DNA of 64,000 nucleotides from Calamus simplicifolius (taxonomy: Eukaryota > Streptophyta > Magnoliopsida > Arecales > Arecaceae). The notes under the pieces are model-generated. The model did not search any database, was not told where the DNA came from, and was given only the letters and a program-made list of their open reading frames with translations. Where the stretch lies: contig UESW01001610.1 of assembly GCA_900491605.1 (NCBI GenBank), positions 333,519 to 397,518 on the forward strand, given 5' to 3'. Positions 54,264 to 64,000 of this stretch are shown piece after piece. The number at the start of each line of letters is the position of its first letter. Positions within the stretch are counted from its first letter, which is position 1. A program made the position numbers and the translations under genes.

Positions 54264-57200
54264 CTGGATATTTTCAAAATGGATAAAAATATCAGAACAA
54301 ATCAGTCAAAAGACAGTAGAAGTAGAAAATTGTAAATACCATGTCATCACTCAAAGGTATACATGTCAGATGGTGCAGCAGGCATGAGAGTATCAAGGTG
54401 ATCATGGAAGGATTGAGATGGACAAGATAACGATTTCATCAATTAAAGCCTGCATGTCTGGTAAAATTGGGGATGGACAAAGAAACAAGGATCACCAAAA
54501 GCTTACGGGTGACAAGTCTAATGTGATACAGAACCCCTTATAATGATTACGTTTGTGCATAAAGAAGGCTGCATATGGCTCTGCAAGCAAAAAGCCCTGT
54601 GTCAAGGTATTGGGTATCATTGGATTTATGCACTGATCCCCATTATCAGCAAAATGAGGCCCACAAGTATCCCAGAGAACCGAAGGGAAGAAGAAAAAGA
54701 AGAAGGAGACGTTCCTTTGAAATCTCGATGCTTCAAACAAGGTTCATAAAACATGCAAAATAATTGGTCACATCATGCTTTACATCCAACCTATCGTCAG
54801 GAGTGATGCATTGACTGTCAAAAGCGTAATGTGCAAGAAGACTAAACGAAAGCTTGCAATTAAAGATAAATAAAAAAAAGTCACAAGCAAACAAAATATG
54901 AAGTCATCTGTATCTCCCCCTTGTGAGAATGTTAGGAATGTACCTGTTTCTTTTGTCAGTGTATGCGTCTGCATACCATAACCAGGGATTTAAATATTAT
55001 GTGCCATGCCAGTTGACATACTAACACCACAGCATGCATGCATTGACATGTAGCCAATACCGTGTTGATCCCATGCGTCAGCAAGGCACTATCATGATAC
55101 ATTTCATGTCCTATCACCTATAACAACTGGTACTTTAATCCATAGTCATAATGAAAAGTGATAAAATGACCAGTTAGGCAGAAGGACCAACAGGTCACAA
55201 AAACTATAAATGCATACACTTTGGCAGTGAAGACAGCGAGGTCACCATGGCTTTATGATGGACTCCTATCATTATTCTAAAGTTGGAGGGAGAAACAGTG
55301 TGTAAACGGAGCACTTGAATATCCAACCGCTCCCCGAGGTCCACCTTGTATCATCTTTGGAAACTCTAAGGCCCTGTTTGGTTGCTGAGAGCAGGAGGAA
55401 AAATAGAAATTTTAATCTAGATGGGAAAGAAAAGAAAAGGAAAGATGAGAAACTCAAGTACCTTCCATTGTTTGGTTGCAGTAAGAAAATCAATGAGAAA
55501 ATTGCTTTTTTTTTTTTTTCCTTACATGACTGGGACAACTCGTCTTAATTAAATTGCCCATGATACCTTGCGGAGGGAAAACTTTAGGATAGTTGAGAAA
55601 ATCTTCGCCCCAGCTTTTCTCTCAAAACTTTTTCTTCTGCATTTTCTTTCGACCACCAAACATTGGAAAAGAAAATTCCTGCATTACTTCTTTTCTTTTA
55701 CTTTCTTGGCAACTAGACAAAGCCCAAATTTCATATAATGTTTTTGCATCTCTTTTCACCAGGAATATAGGAGGCAAAAGAGTTTTGCCTTTTTCCTCCC
55801 AAACCTTTTGTCAACAAAGAATATTCAAATTGTTGGATTCTAATGGTTTTCTTGCAATTCATCTCATCAGCAGCAGAGCAAGAAGGGTGACGCATCGTGT
55901 ATATTCCACAACCAAGGTGTCACAAATGTTCTGATCTTTGGAAATTACTCTGATACTTGTGACTCAGCAGGGTTTTTGACCCCACGTGCCACTGACAACT
56001 AATGTCAACCACATAGATGCAAAATGGACAAACAATCACTGGACACTTTCACATCCCTAGCCATCTACCAAGTTACTTAAAAAATAATTGTTAAGAACAG
56101 GTCCGTCAGAGTAGTTTTAAACAATACTTGAACCACTCTGATAGTGGGAAGACGGTTGTACTCATGCAAGCAGACTGTTACATGGTCATGCAATTAGGAA
56201 ATTTGCAAAAAGAAAACTGAAAAAAGCTAAATGATATGTGATTAAATAAAATGCTTGAATAAAGCAATAAAATAATGAACTATTACATATAAAGCCTTTA
56301 CCAACGCAAAATGCTTTTTCAACATAGGATGTCATGCTAGCAAACCTGGGAGAGAGAAGGCATTATGGGGGCAAATAAAAGCAAAGGATAATTTAGGCAA
56401 AATGGGCAAATTTTGGGACGTAACAGTGAAAAATCAGGTACTACATTAAAAGGAACATCTCAAGTGAAGAGGAGGGAGGAGACATGCAACATGTGTCCAG
56501 GCAATTCAAGGAGGAAGGCCTTCAGCATTCATGACTGCTAGCACACGTCACTCATGTTATCTACATGTAACTATTCAACAGTATGAAATACCTTGAAAGG
56601 AAGTCGAATAACATATACCAACCTAATTGCTACATCATGTTGGACAACATAGGTTTTATATTTTGACAATTTAACTAATAAGAAATTATATTAAACAATG
56701 TGCTCACCAGGTGTTCAAGTTATGTGCCAGATCATTATCCAAATGATACCCTTATCTGAAAGCTATTTGAACGTGTAAACAGATCCGTATAGCTAATCAG
56801 AATAAATGGTGATTGATGTTTAAACATAGACCGCTTAAATGAATTGGTGATCCCTAGCCATTTTAACTGGCTATACAGAACCTAGTTAGTCATTGATGAG
56901 AAACTTAGACTAGGAAGAGGCGCATGTGACTACCATTAAATGAGTGCAACAACACATTAAATGCATACAGCTAAGCAATATAACCACCAAATTGTTAACA
57001 GTGCTATAACTCAAGAAAATTGAAGAATATATAATGTATTGCATCCATGTCAGGTAATAATGATTTATCTATCTACACTGCCAAAAGGTCATTATGCAGA
57101 TCAGCGTCTTAATACATAAAAAGAATAAATTTCTTTTAATTCATTTTTTCAGGGTACTTGATCAGACAATATGAAAATCTGTAATCAGAAAAGTTAGCTT

Positions 57201-60200
57201 TCCATATCTGCAATTTTTAGCTAATCGCTGGCTTTGGAAAAGAAATAACAGTAAACAGGTATTAAAAGGAGTTCTATGAATTTCAATCATCACAAAAAGC
57301 TAAAAATACTGAAGGTGCCAGCTGACCGAGCTGGTTGTTATGCCAAGTGACCCAGGTTCTTGCCTCCACTAAGATGTGATGGGTTAGGGGCATCTAGGGG
57401 AGGGCCACATATACAATTGATTGTAGAGGGGACCATGCAAAAGACAAGTATTGTGTCAGACCACCAGTTAAAAGGTCATGTCTAAAGATCACAACTATCA
57501 TGACAACAAATGAATATCTTAGAACAATAATAAAATAAGTTGAGATTAACTTTTTGCAAAATTACTAAGATAAGAACACTTGCCTGGATGGTATTGTGTG
57601 CAACATATCTTTGCCCACTTTTCTGAAAGCTTACATCCACACGTTCCCAAGGTACTTGAGTAAGACCCTGAATCATCTCCTCTGCATATAACAGATTATT
57701 TATTGGAACTGCTGATGAAGCATAAGAGAAGCAGCATTTTTATATAGTCCCCGGGTAAAATCTAAATAAATAAATTTCTTGCAAGGGCTATTCCATTCCA
57801 AAAGTTCTCTGAGGGTCAAGGCATAAGTAGCAGAAGGTATGCTCCTGCCATTCATGGATTAAAGTCCATAAGCTTGGCGTATCCAAAGTAATGCTTGTAA
57901 GCAGGAAACAGAGGCCATTTAAACCAACACCCCATGACTGGATGCATTTTTTTCAGGAATACAAGTCAATGTGCTAAAGGATCTAGCACCTGTTGTCAGC
58001 ATAATACATGCATGGTTTGTTTGCGCATAAAGTGACACAAGACATGATATTTCAATATGATCATTAAGAAATAAAAGTTGATCTACAATTGTGAAACTAC
58101 CACAAGTTGGGTATCGCAGATAATTTCTCATTTCCTCCAATGCTTCTCCTCCAATATGACTTGATAAATATTAGGCTAGCATGTGGTGGCCCTCAAGAGA
58201 CTTTAACTCTTTCCCAAAGCTACCTATTGCAAGGTCTGACTCATTCTGAAAGTCTTGTCAGGGATAAGATGTAAGCAAGAAAAGATGTGCTCCTACATTC
58301 AATCAAAATCCTGGCATGGAGGATATCAAAATGGGTACTGAACCAATATTTCATGGATACCATTCAGGCATATTCTCTTAAATATGGATAGGCCATATAT
58401 TAAGAGATTTATTTAGAACATATAGTTAACAGAAAAAATACAAGGGTCACCTTTTGTGCACATGTATTTTTTTTCCTGACATACTAATAAATCAATTCAA
58501 TCATATAAGAAACAAAATGGATCTACAATTGCAAGGCTACCCAAAAATGCATATCATAGATAGGTTGTACTTGATCTTCAGAAATTATTTCTACTCTTTG
58601 TACATCAGTATCTATTCACTTGTACAAAATTAAGGATGTAAATTGCCATATAGTTATATATGTTGATTTTTGAACCAAAAATTCTCTCCTTGAGCTTATT
58701 TACCAAAGTTTAATGTTAGAAAGGCCCAACATGATTCAAACTAATATCATTTTGCATTACAGTTTCCTAAATTCACAGGAAGAGTACACAAATCCTGAGT
58801 TCACAGGTGGCTAGTACCATGCAACTGTTTCACTCTGCCCTTGTGTGTGCTGGTATTGATGCCAGAGAGCTCATGCAGAAGACATGGTTTCCATACATCC
58901 AGATCAATAGCACATGACATTTTCTCCGGCTTTCAACTGTAATTCAATGGTAAATGTTTATGCAAAGCCAAGCATTGAGCTAGTCAGATGATCCTAACCA
59001 TCCAAGTAATGCAAAATCATTTCAGTCCACAAAAAGTATATACCCCAAGCAGTCAGGACCATCAAATGCAAGTTCAGTAATAGGTGCTAGAGGCTCATAA
59101 CCCATTGAAATACCCTAAACTGTCTCTGTGCCAAAAAAAGTCATACTTTCTCCAGCCCATGGCCTAGCCAGAACACAAATACTTCAAATTGCATGTCACG
59201 ACGATATCCAACACATATCAGACACTGATTGTGCATTGGATACAGCTATGGTAAGTGTCAGTTAGTTATCCAAAATATCAGCGTTAAAGACTAAGAAAAG
59301 GCTCCTGTTTCTTACTGGATACGTGTGAGATACTTCTTGGATCTATTTGGGGACATTATCTTTTTTTAGTAGGAAGTTATCCTTTTGATATTGGGCATGA
59401 TGGATGATTAAATTTAGAATTTATTATGATACTGTTACGGTATGGGATATGAATTATAATCTATTATGTTCTTGCCATGGTATGGGGTATGAATTATAGC
59501 CTATGGATTGCAACAAGTAGGTAATATGGTTTGTGACTGCTGATGTCTTTGGAAGTACGAACTAATTGTTGTGACAACCTCCTGATGCTTTTTATTTTTA
59601 CATGCACATAAATCATATACACATAATTATTGTTGTACCCAACCAAACTGTCGCAATTTTCAAGATTTCTTGGAGTGGCATATCTATATCATGTTGTTCT
59701 TGTGTCCCACTTCCATATCTATGCTTCATAGGAGCTTAAGGCTCCATAACCGGTAGAAATATCTTTAATAATTGATCATAGTAGGTAGACATTGATTTGT
59801 GAATCATGACAATTCAACAACAAAATATGAAAAATGAAAACTAGCATGTGATATGGAACTCTAATAAAACTATCCACCATCTCATAGTCTAATTTTGATA
59901 AGCCAATAAGAAATCAAGCTTTATCATATATACTTGCATGCCATAGAAAGATACCGACAATGTGCGAAAGCCTCAAGGCACCCAACCAACAAGTTCCAGT
60001 AAAAAATGGGCGAGTATTTTTAAGAAACTCCACATGTTTTGGTTCAAGGATTAGTTCAAGGCAACATGCATGTTGAATTAATGATCCAAAACATGTGTAA
60101 TACTGCGATTAAAGCTCTCAAGACACTATTAGTTAAACCCAGTCATGATACCGGACATATCCTCCCGAAAAATAATGTCCGTACTACTTTCACTCCACAA

Positions 60201-61056
60201 AAGAAAATGGGAAGAAAAGCAAATATATATTCGACATGATGTATCCTTCAATTTAAATTCCTCTAAATGAAGGCCAAGAATAACAAATTTATGACAAAAC
60301 TAGAAATTGAACTAATGACTATTTTATTGAGATACCTTCCAGATCATATCTTTGAGCTTCAAGATCCACCAATACTTCATTATGCTTGATATTTGTATTT
60401 CCTTTTTCCACAAAAACAATATGAGGATACTTCTCATCCTTTACCAGAAGATGATGCTGTGCACATGGAAAAAATCATGAGATTCATCAACGGTAGTAAG
60501 AGAGGAATTTTTTTTTATCACTAAAATAGTCTAATTTATGTCCACAAAGATCAGAAGATGCCAATCCATACCTTAGGTAATTCATGTTGACGGCGAATCG
60601 ATGATGTTCTCCATCCAACGATATCTTTTTATCCAGTTAAATGCAGATGATAGCAAATGTAATGACTAGAAAGTTACCATAAAGGAAATCATGAAAGTAG
60701 ATAAAACTGTTATACAAATGAACAATAACAGGATACGGTCATAATTTGCATTGGCATAGGCAACACGGCGCTTGAAAGAGCGCAAGGCTGACCTGCACAA
60801 GGGAACAATAATGCACGTGTGTTTTATCACCTATCCAAAACAATCCAGATACAACAGATACTGGCATGACAGTAAGAATCAGAAAGTCAAACCTGAACTT
60901 TATATCACCGCAGTCATCAACCATTCGAAGAAGAAGTGGAAGATTGCCTTCATCATTATCTGTAAGAAATAGATGCTTTCCAGTCCTGCCAACTATCAAA
61001 TGTGCAGTTTCTGAAGCCCTCCGCTCCAAAAAAGGAAGACCACAAAGGAAAGGAAT
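54192..61056 (-). CDS. DUF676 serine-esterase/lipase-like protein, six 3' exons (5' end outside window)
   Basis: Joined exons on the minus strand: 61056-60893, 60792-60737, 60624-60572, 60456-60336, 57681-57584 and 54263-54192. They give 564 bases, 187 residues plus stop, with all phases consistent. Recognised family blocks are PFLCGLPFLERRASETAHLI, GRTGKHLFLTDNDEGN, LLLRMVDDCGDIKF, FKRRVAYANANYDHIVGWRT, SSIRRQHELPK, EKYPHIVFVEKGN, QGLTQVPWERVDVSFQKS, QRYVAHNTIQ and SYWLNSDGADVVFHMIDNFL. These match the C-terminal half of plant DUF676 alpha/beta hydrolases (ROG1-like putative lipases). The family's nucleophile Ser and oxyanion region are on the missing 5' exons; the substrate is unknown. Introns of 3.3 kb and 2.7 kb are long, and a gypsy element sits in the intron upstream of the first visible exon. 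The visible exons carry no lesion, so the gene may be functional. Confidence 0.9.
54264..57583 (-). other. 3.3-kb GC-AG intron of the lipase-like gene
   Basis: No coding sequence recognised. A stretch at about 55366-55730 starts aggccctgtttggttgc and ends with a partly inverted match (gcaactagacaaagccc); it may be a hAT-type MITE. Confidence 0.6.
57584..57681 (-). CDS. Lipase-like gene exon with GC donor
   Basis: 98 bp, acceptor TTATATGCAG. The donor reads CAG|GCAAGT, i.e. a GC-AG intron with an otherwise perfect consensus. Encodes EEMIQGLTQVPWERVDVSFQ through VAHNTIQ. Confidence 0.9.
57682..60335 (-). other. 2.65-kb intron of the lipase-like gene
   Basis: AT-rich, no ORF or repeat recognised apart from short internal duplications (for example the tatgggRtatgaattata word near 59440-59500). 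Confidence 0.6.
60336..60456 (-). CDS. Lipase-like gene exon
   Basis: 121 bp, acceptor ATGTGCACAG, donor GTATCT. Encodes HHLLVKDEKYPHIVFVEKGN through RYDLE, followed by the 2.65-kb intron. Confidence 0.9.
60572..60624 (-). CDS. Lipase-like gene exon
   Basis: 53 bp, acceptor AAAAAG, donor GTATGG. Completes the His codon and encodes IVGWRTSSIRRQHELPK. Confidence 0.9.
60737..60792 (-). CDS. Lipase-like gene exon
   Basis: 56 bp, acceptor TTGTGCAG, donor GTATCC. Encodes SALRSFKRRVAYANANYD, conserved in the family. Confidence 0.9.
60893..61056 (-). CDS. Lipase-like gene exon (first visible)
   Basis: 164 bp, acceptor TTTTTGCCAG before it and donor GTTTGA after it. It encodes IPFLCGLPFLERRAS through CGDIKF and ends in phase 2. 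Confidence 0.88.
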
Positions 61057-61390
61057 CTGGCAAAAATGACAGGTACAGTGCAGAACATTCTGATAGTGAG
61101 ACTCCTTCGGTTTAAAAGGTAGAAAACCATTGACAACAAATAAGTTTTGCAGGTTGAAAAAGGGACACTGATAATGTAGAGCAACATGCAGAATCTCTAA
61201 ACACCATGCAAAATAATAGGAAAAAAGACCAATACTTGCCAGAGTAACATGAACAGGAGAAAACACTTCATAAATAGTTACTGACATTAGAACATTGTAA
61301 TTTGGGTGTGTAATTACTGGACTGGATTAGACGTAATTACCATAATGATTTTCATATAAAGGCTATGGTTATGGTCATGGTGAAAATAAG

Positions 61391-62737
61391 TGATGATTAC
61401 TGGTGCGGGCACCAGGATCAAGCAGAGGATTCTTAACCCTATGTGGATATCTGATTAGTTATGATTCAAGTCTTGAGTTGAAAAATAAAGTTTAGTTTAT
61501 TTTGAGTCCCGTCCAGTTCAATTTATTGAGTCCTATCCAGTTCAGTTTATTTTAATGTGAGTCCTGTAATAAGTTCATCAGCTTACAAGAGGAGACATCA
61601 GTATTGGAGTAGAAGACAAGGCTATCACAGTCAGACAGAGCAGCTGCTAAATTCAAGTTGGTGCCACACCTACTTCAAGAAGCCCACATGCCACCTAGCA
61701 GAGCAAGCAACCTTTCCGATCTGGATGATTATTTTCCTTATCTGGACGCCACAGATTTTATGCCGAATCCAGCTGCTGCTGATTGCATCTAGAAGATCAC
61801 CTTCCTCATCTGGAGGCTGCAAATTTCATACCAAATTAAGCTGCCGCTGATTGCATCTCAATCATATCTAAAAGATCACCTGCCTCATCTGGACGCCACA
61901 GATTTCATGCCGAATCCAGCTGCCGCTGATTGCATCTAGAAGATCACCTTCCTTATTTGGACGCTGCAGATTTCATGCCAAATTTGATTAGAACGCCTTT
62001 TTTTCTTTTCTCTCTTTCCATATCTGTATTTTCTTGGGCCTCAAGTCTCTTGCTCTATAAAAAAAGACCCTCTTGTATGAATGATGGATCTTTGATAATT
62101 AATCAATCAATCGAAGTTTTGAGTTATTGTGATTTTTGTTAATTGGTTCTCTGGTGCTCTTGTTTCCCTCCTCCTGCGCATGCTAACATCCCAAGTCTCC
62201 AGAGAAACCCTGGCCGCCACCTTTGTCTTTCAATAGTGGACACCCAAGAGCCCTTGGACGGCTTCCCCTTTTCTCTACCCCTTCCTTGTTTCTTTGCCTC
62301 TATTCTAAATTTTTTCTATTATTCTTTAACCCTTGTATGGTGATCTTGCAGATCTCTCAGTAGCCACGAATCCAGGATTCAAGGTGATCGTCATCCAGGT
62401 CAGCGGATACTTGGCCGCAGATCCGTGGGCTCAAGGCTTGATCATTTAGAGCGCATCCGCCAGGCAAAGCAACCCTTTCAACACTTTGATCTTCCCCTCT
62501 TGCCAGGTACACCCTTCTAATCTACTAGTAACTTTATTGTAGGAGAGCAAGCCCTACCGGGGCTTCTTAGCCTCGGTGGTCCTTCTTCCTTATTTTTTAG
62601 GAACTGTTTCGCATGCGGATTTACTGTGAATTTTCCTGAATCCCTCTTAGGCTATTACTTTGGAAGAATAATCAACTGCAATTATTAATTATAAAAAAAA
62701 AAAAAAAATTACTTGCATGCGAATCGGTCCTGCATCA
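61391..62737 (+). repeat. Element F 5' LTR (left edge approximate)
   Basis: The right edge ends tgcatca just before the primer-binding site. The left edge is placed at a TG near 61391-61401 before gcgggcaccaggatcaag and cannot be confirmed without the 3' LTR. A TATA-like tctataaaaaaag lies at 62053-62065. Confidence 0.65.
61724..61982 (+). repeat. Tandem repeat in the gypsy LTR, 3.6 copies of 68-79 bp
   Basis: Units start at 61724, 61795, 61874 and 61942 with gatcacctYcctYatctgga and contain gctgattgcatct. The second unit has an 11-bp insertion. Confidence 0.88.
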
Positions 62738-62740
62738 GTT

Positions 62741-62752
62741 TGGTATCAGAGC
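62741..62752 (+). other. Primer-binding site of element F
   Basis: TGGTATCAGAGC, complementary to the 3' end of initiator tRNA-Met. Confidence 0.9.
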
Positions 62753-63506
62753 ATAGTTAGGGCTTAATTTTAATTCATGTTATTGTCAGTATATCATCTG
62801 TTAATTGAATTGTTTCTGCCTGCATACACATCAGAAAATTACGAAATTTATTTCTCAAGATTCGTTATAATTAAAGTATTTTATTTATTTTTTGAGAATT
62901 TAATTCGATATGTGGAAAAAAAATTGAGATTTATTACTATTTACAGATTTCTAGATTAGGGTTTGTGTTTTACATGTCATTCATCTTTATTAAATTACTC
63001 TTAAGGGCTTTCATTGATGTCAGATAAGGGAGGGATTGAGACCCCTTCCTTGGCCCAAAACAACCATCCGTGCATTCAGATCCCAAGCCTCTAATCTAAA
63101 ACTGAGTAGCAACTTAATTGACATTTGTCCTAGAGGGCTAAGGACACCAACAGTCGATTTAGTGTACTGGAGGAGACTAGTACAAATCAATCTGGCGTGT
63201 GCTCTGAAATTGATGTCTAGAAAAGAGGTCAAATGTCAAACGACTTAAGCAGAGTATTGGGGTTATTCTAATTAGGCACCTGCAATTTGCGAGACGAACC
63301 TCCCCCCCTTCCACCTGTCCCAACTGGCCAATTGAAGAGTTATTGTTAGATTGGCTTGCATTAAGCTAAATTCTTTACTCTGGATGACCAGGTCTAGCAT
63401 ACCGTAGTCCGAGTCAGTCTGAGTCTTGTATGCTTGATTGTGCTTGCATGTGCACTAGATCAGGAGCATCTTTTCGCCGTCACCACCTCCATTACAGGCT
63501 GAACCC
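62753..63506 (+). other. Element F untranslated leader
   Basis: About 750 bp between primer-binding site and gag; no coding motif. Confidence 0.55.
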
Positions 63507-64000
63507 ATGGCTAATGAAAGCATTGATGATCACTTAAGGATCATCACTAAACAACTAGCCCAAATGAACTAAGACATCAGCAATCTGAGACTAGATTAGG
63601 ATCCAGGTTCGATCAAGTTGAAACTAGGTTGGGCATCCTAGAAGAAGCCCGTGAGCCCCACACTGAGTCTGATCATGAGACCCCACCTCATCCTAGGAGA
63701 CCATTTCGACCTGGTCTAGTCCTAGATGTCCTCCCTAGAAGACCCAATCATGAGGCAGTAGACCAAGAAGAAAGAGCCCTTAGAAGTGTCAGACTTGAAG
63801 CACCTACTTTCGATGGCTCTATGGACCCTAAGGACTACCTAGATTGGGAGGAGGGATGACCAGTACTTTGATTGGTACGACATGTCTGAAGAGCATAAGT
63901 TTAAGTTTGCCAAGCTCAAGTTAGTACGACAGGCTAGGTTATACTGGGCCACTTTAGAGCGAAGGCAATTATTAGAGGGAAGAAACCCCATAGTCACCTG
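63507..64000 (+). pseudogene. Element F gag, partial and broken
   Basis: The ATG at 63507 opens MANESIDDHLRIITKQLAQM, with a stop soon after (about 63570). The frame recovers by 63629 and reads RLEAPTFDGSMDPKDYLDWE. A one-base shift near 63853 leads into a DWYDMSEEHKFKFAKLKLV stretch and LYWATLERRQ up to the window edge. This is a retrotransposon gag domain; at least two lesions. Confidence 0.85.

Larger units (their letters stand above)
61391..64000 (+). mobile_element. Element F: Ty3/gypsy retrotransposon, 5' part
   Basis: A 5' LTR, primer-binding site, leader and the beginning of gag; the window ends inside gag. It lies on the opposite strand to the lipase-like gene, in the intron upstream of its first visible exon. 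The gag core (APTFDGSMDPKDYLDWEEG) is typical of plant Ty3/gypsy elements. Stops in gag show decay. Confidence 0.85.

Noticed and set aside
55366..55730. Definite hAT transposon in the lipase intron
   Set aside because: Terminal similarity is weak and no 8-bp duplication was found; kept only as a note in the intron entry.
57482..57676. 64-codon minus ORF as a small independent gene
   Set aside because: Its first part is the exon 57681-57584 of the lipase-like gene; the tail is intron sequence past a GC donor.
60739..61287. 182-codon continuous minus ORF as a single-exon gene
   Set aside because: Family-like sequence is confined to 61056-60893 and 60792-60737, with splice signals at the edges; the rest is intron read-through.
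1..64000. tRNA, rRNA, CRISPR or bacterial-type operons
   Set aside because: No cloverleaf-like or rRNA sequence was seen; tandem repeats are LTR minisatellites, not spacer-repeat arrays. TGGTATCAGAGC words are retroelement primer-binding sites, not tRNA genes.

Overview
The window is nuclear DNA from a flowering plant, most likely a monocot. Support comes from an intronless MAPK kinase gene with very GC-rich third codon positions, long AT-rich intergenic DNA and many nested LTR retrotransposons. The TE families and the kinase N-terminus fit a palm, but the species cannot be fixed from the sequence alone. Only two host genes are well supported.

Layout. Positions 1-4445 hold a decayed Ty1/copia element on the minus strand (Copia-A), with its 5' LTR, primer-binding site, gag and most of pol. 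At 4797-5494 lies a foldback element made of two interlocked inverted repeats. Positions 7821-13789 are an almost complete L1-like LINE on the plus strand, flanked by a 10-bp target duplication. Positions 14453-29644 are an old minus-strand copia element (Copia-B). A younger plus-strand copia element with 2-kb LTRs (Copia-C, 15801-25519) sits inside its RNase H region with a perfect TTAGC target duplication. Positions 29650-37600 are gene-poor DNA with simple and tandem repeats.

The first host gene is a MAPK kinase of the MKK4/MKK5 type (38332-39360, plus strand). It has the MAPK docking motif, all kinase motifs and the plant T-x5-S activation loop intact, with a small upstream ORF in its probable leader. 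Next, 41050-47668 is the 3' part of a Sirevirus-like copia element (element D): end of pol, an extra ORF in the position of an envelope-like gene, repeated polypurine tracts and a 3' LTR. Its RNase H is split by a solo LTR of a related family in the opposite orientation. The pol-ORF3 spacer and both LTRs carry clusters of the same GAGTCGACTC-type palindrome, one of them a perfect 28-bp palindrome. This is the most unusual structure in the window.

The second host gene is on the minus strand (54192-61056). It is the 3' half of a DUF676 serine-esterase/lipase-like gene, which I assembled from six short exons whose phases all agree (564 coding bases). One intron has a GC-AG donor. Its 5' exons lie beyond the right edge, because a plus-strand Ty3/gypsy element (from about 61391) has inserted into the upstream intron. 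A 5'-truncated LINE fragment of the same family as the full LINE lies just beyond its 3' end.

The genes do not form a pathway. The window reads as two host genes in a transposon landscape whose insertion order can be read from nesting, target duplications and LTR divergence.
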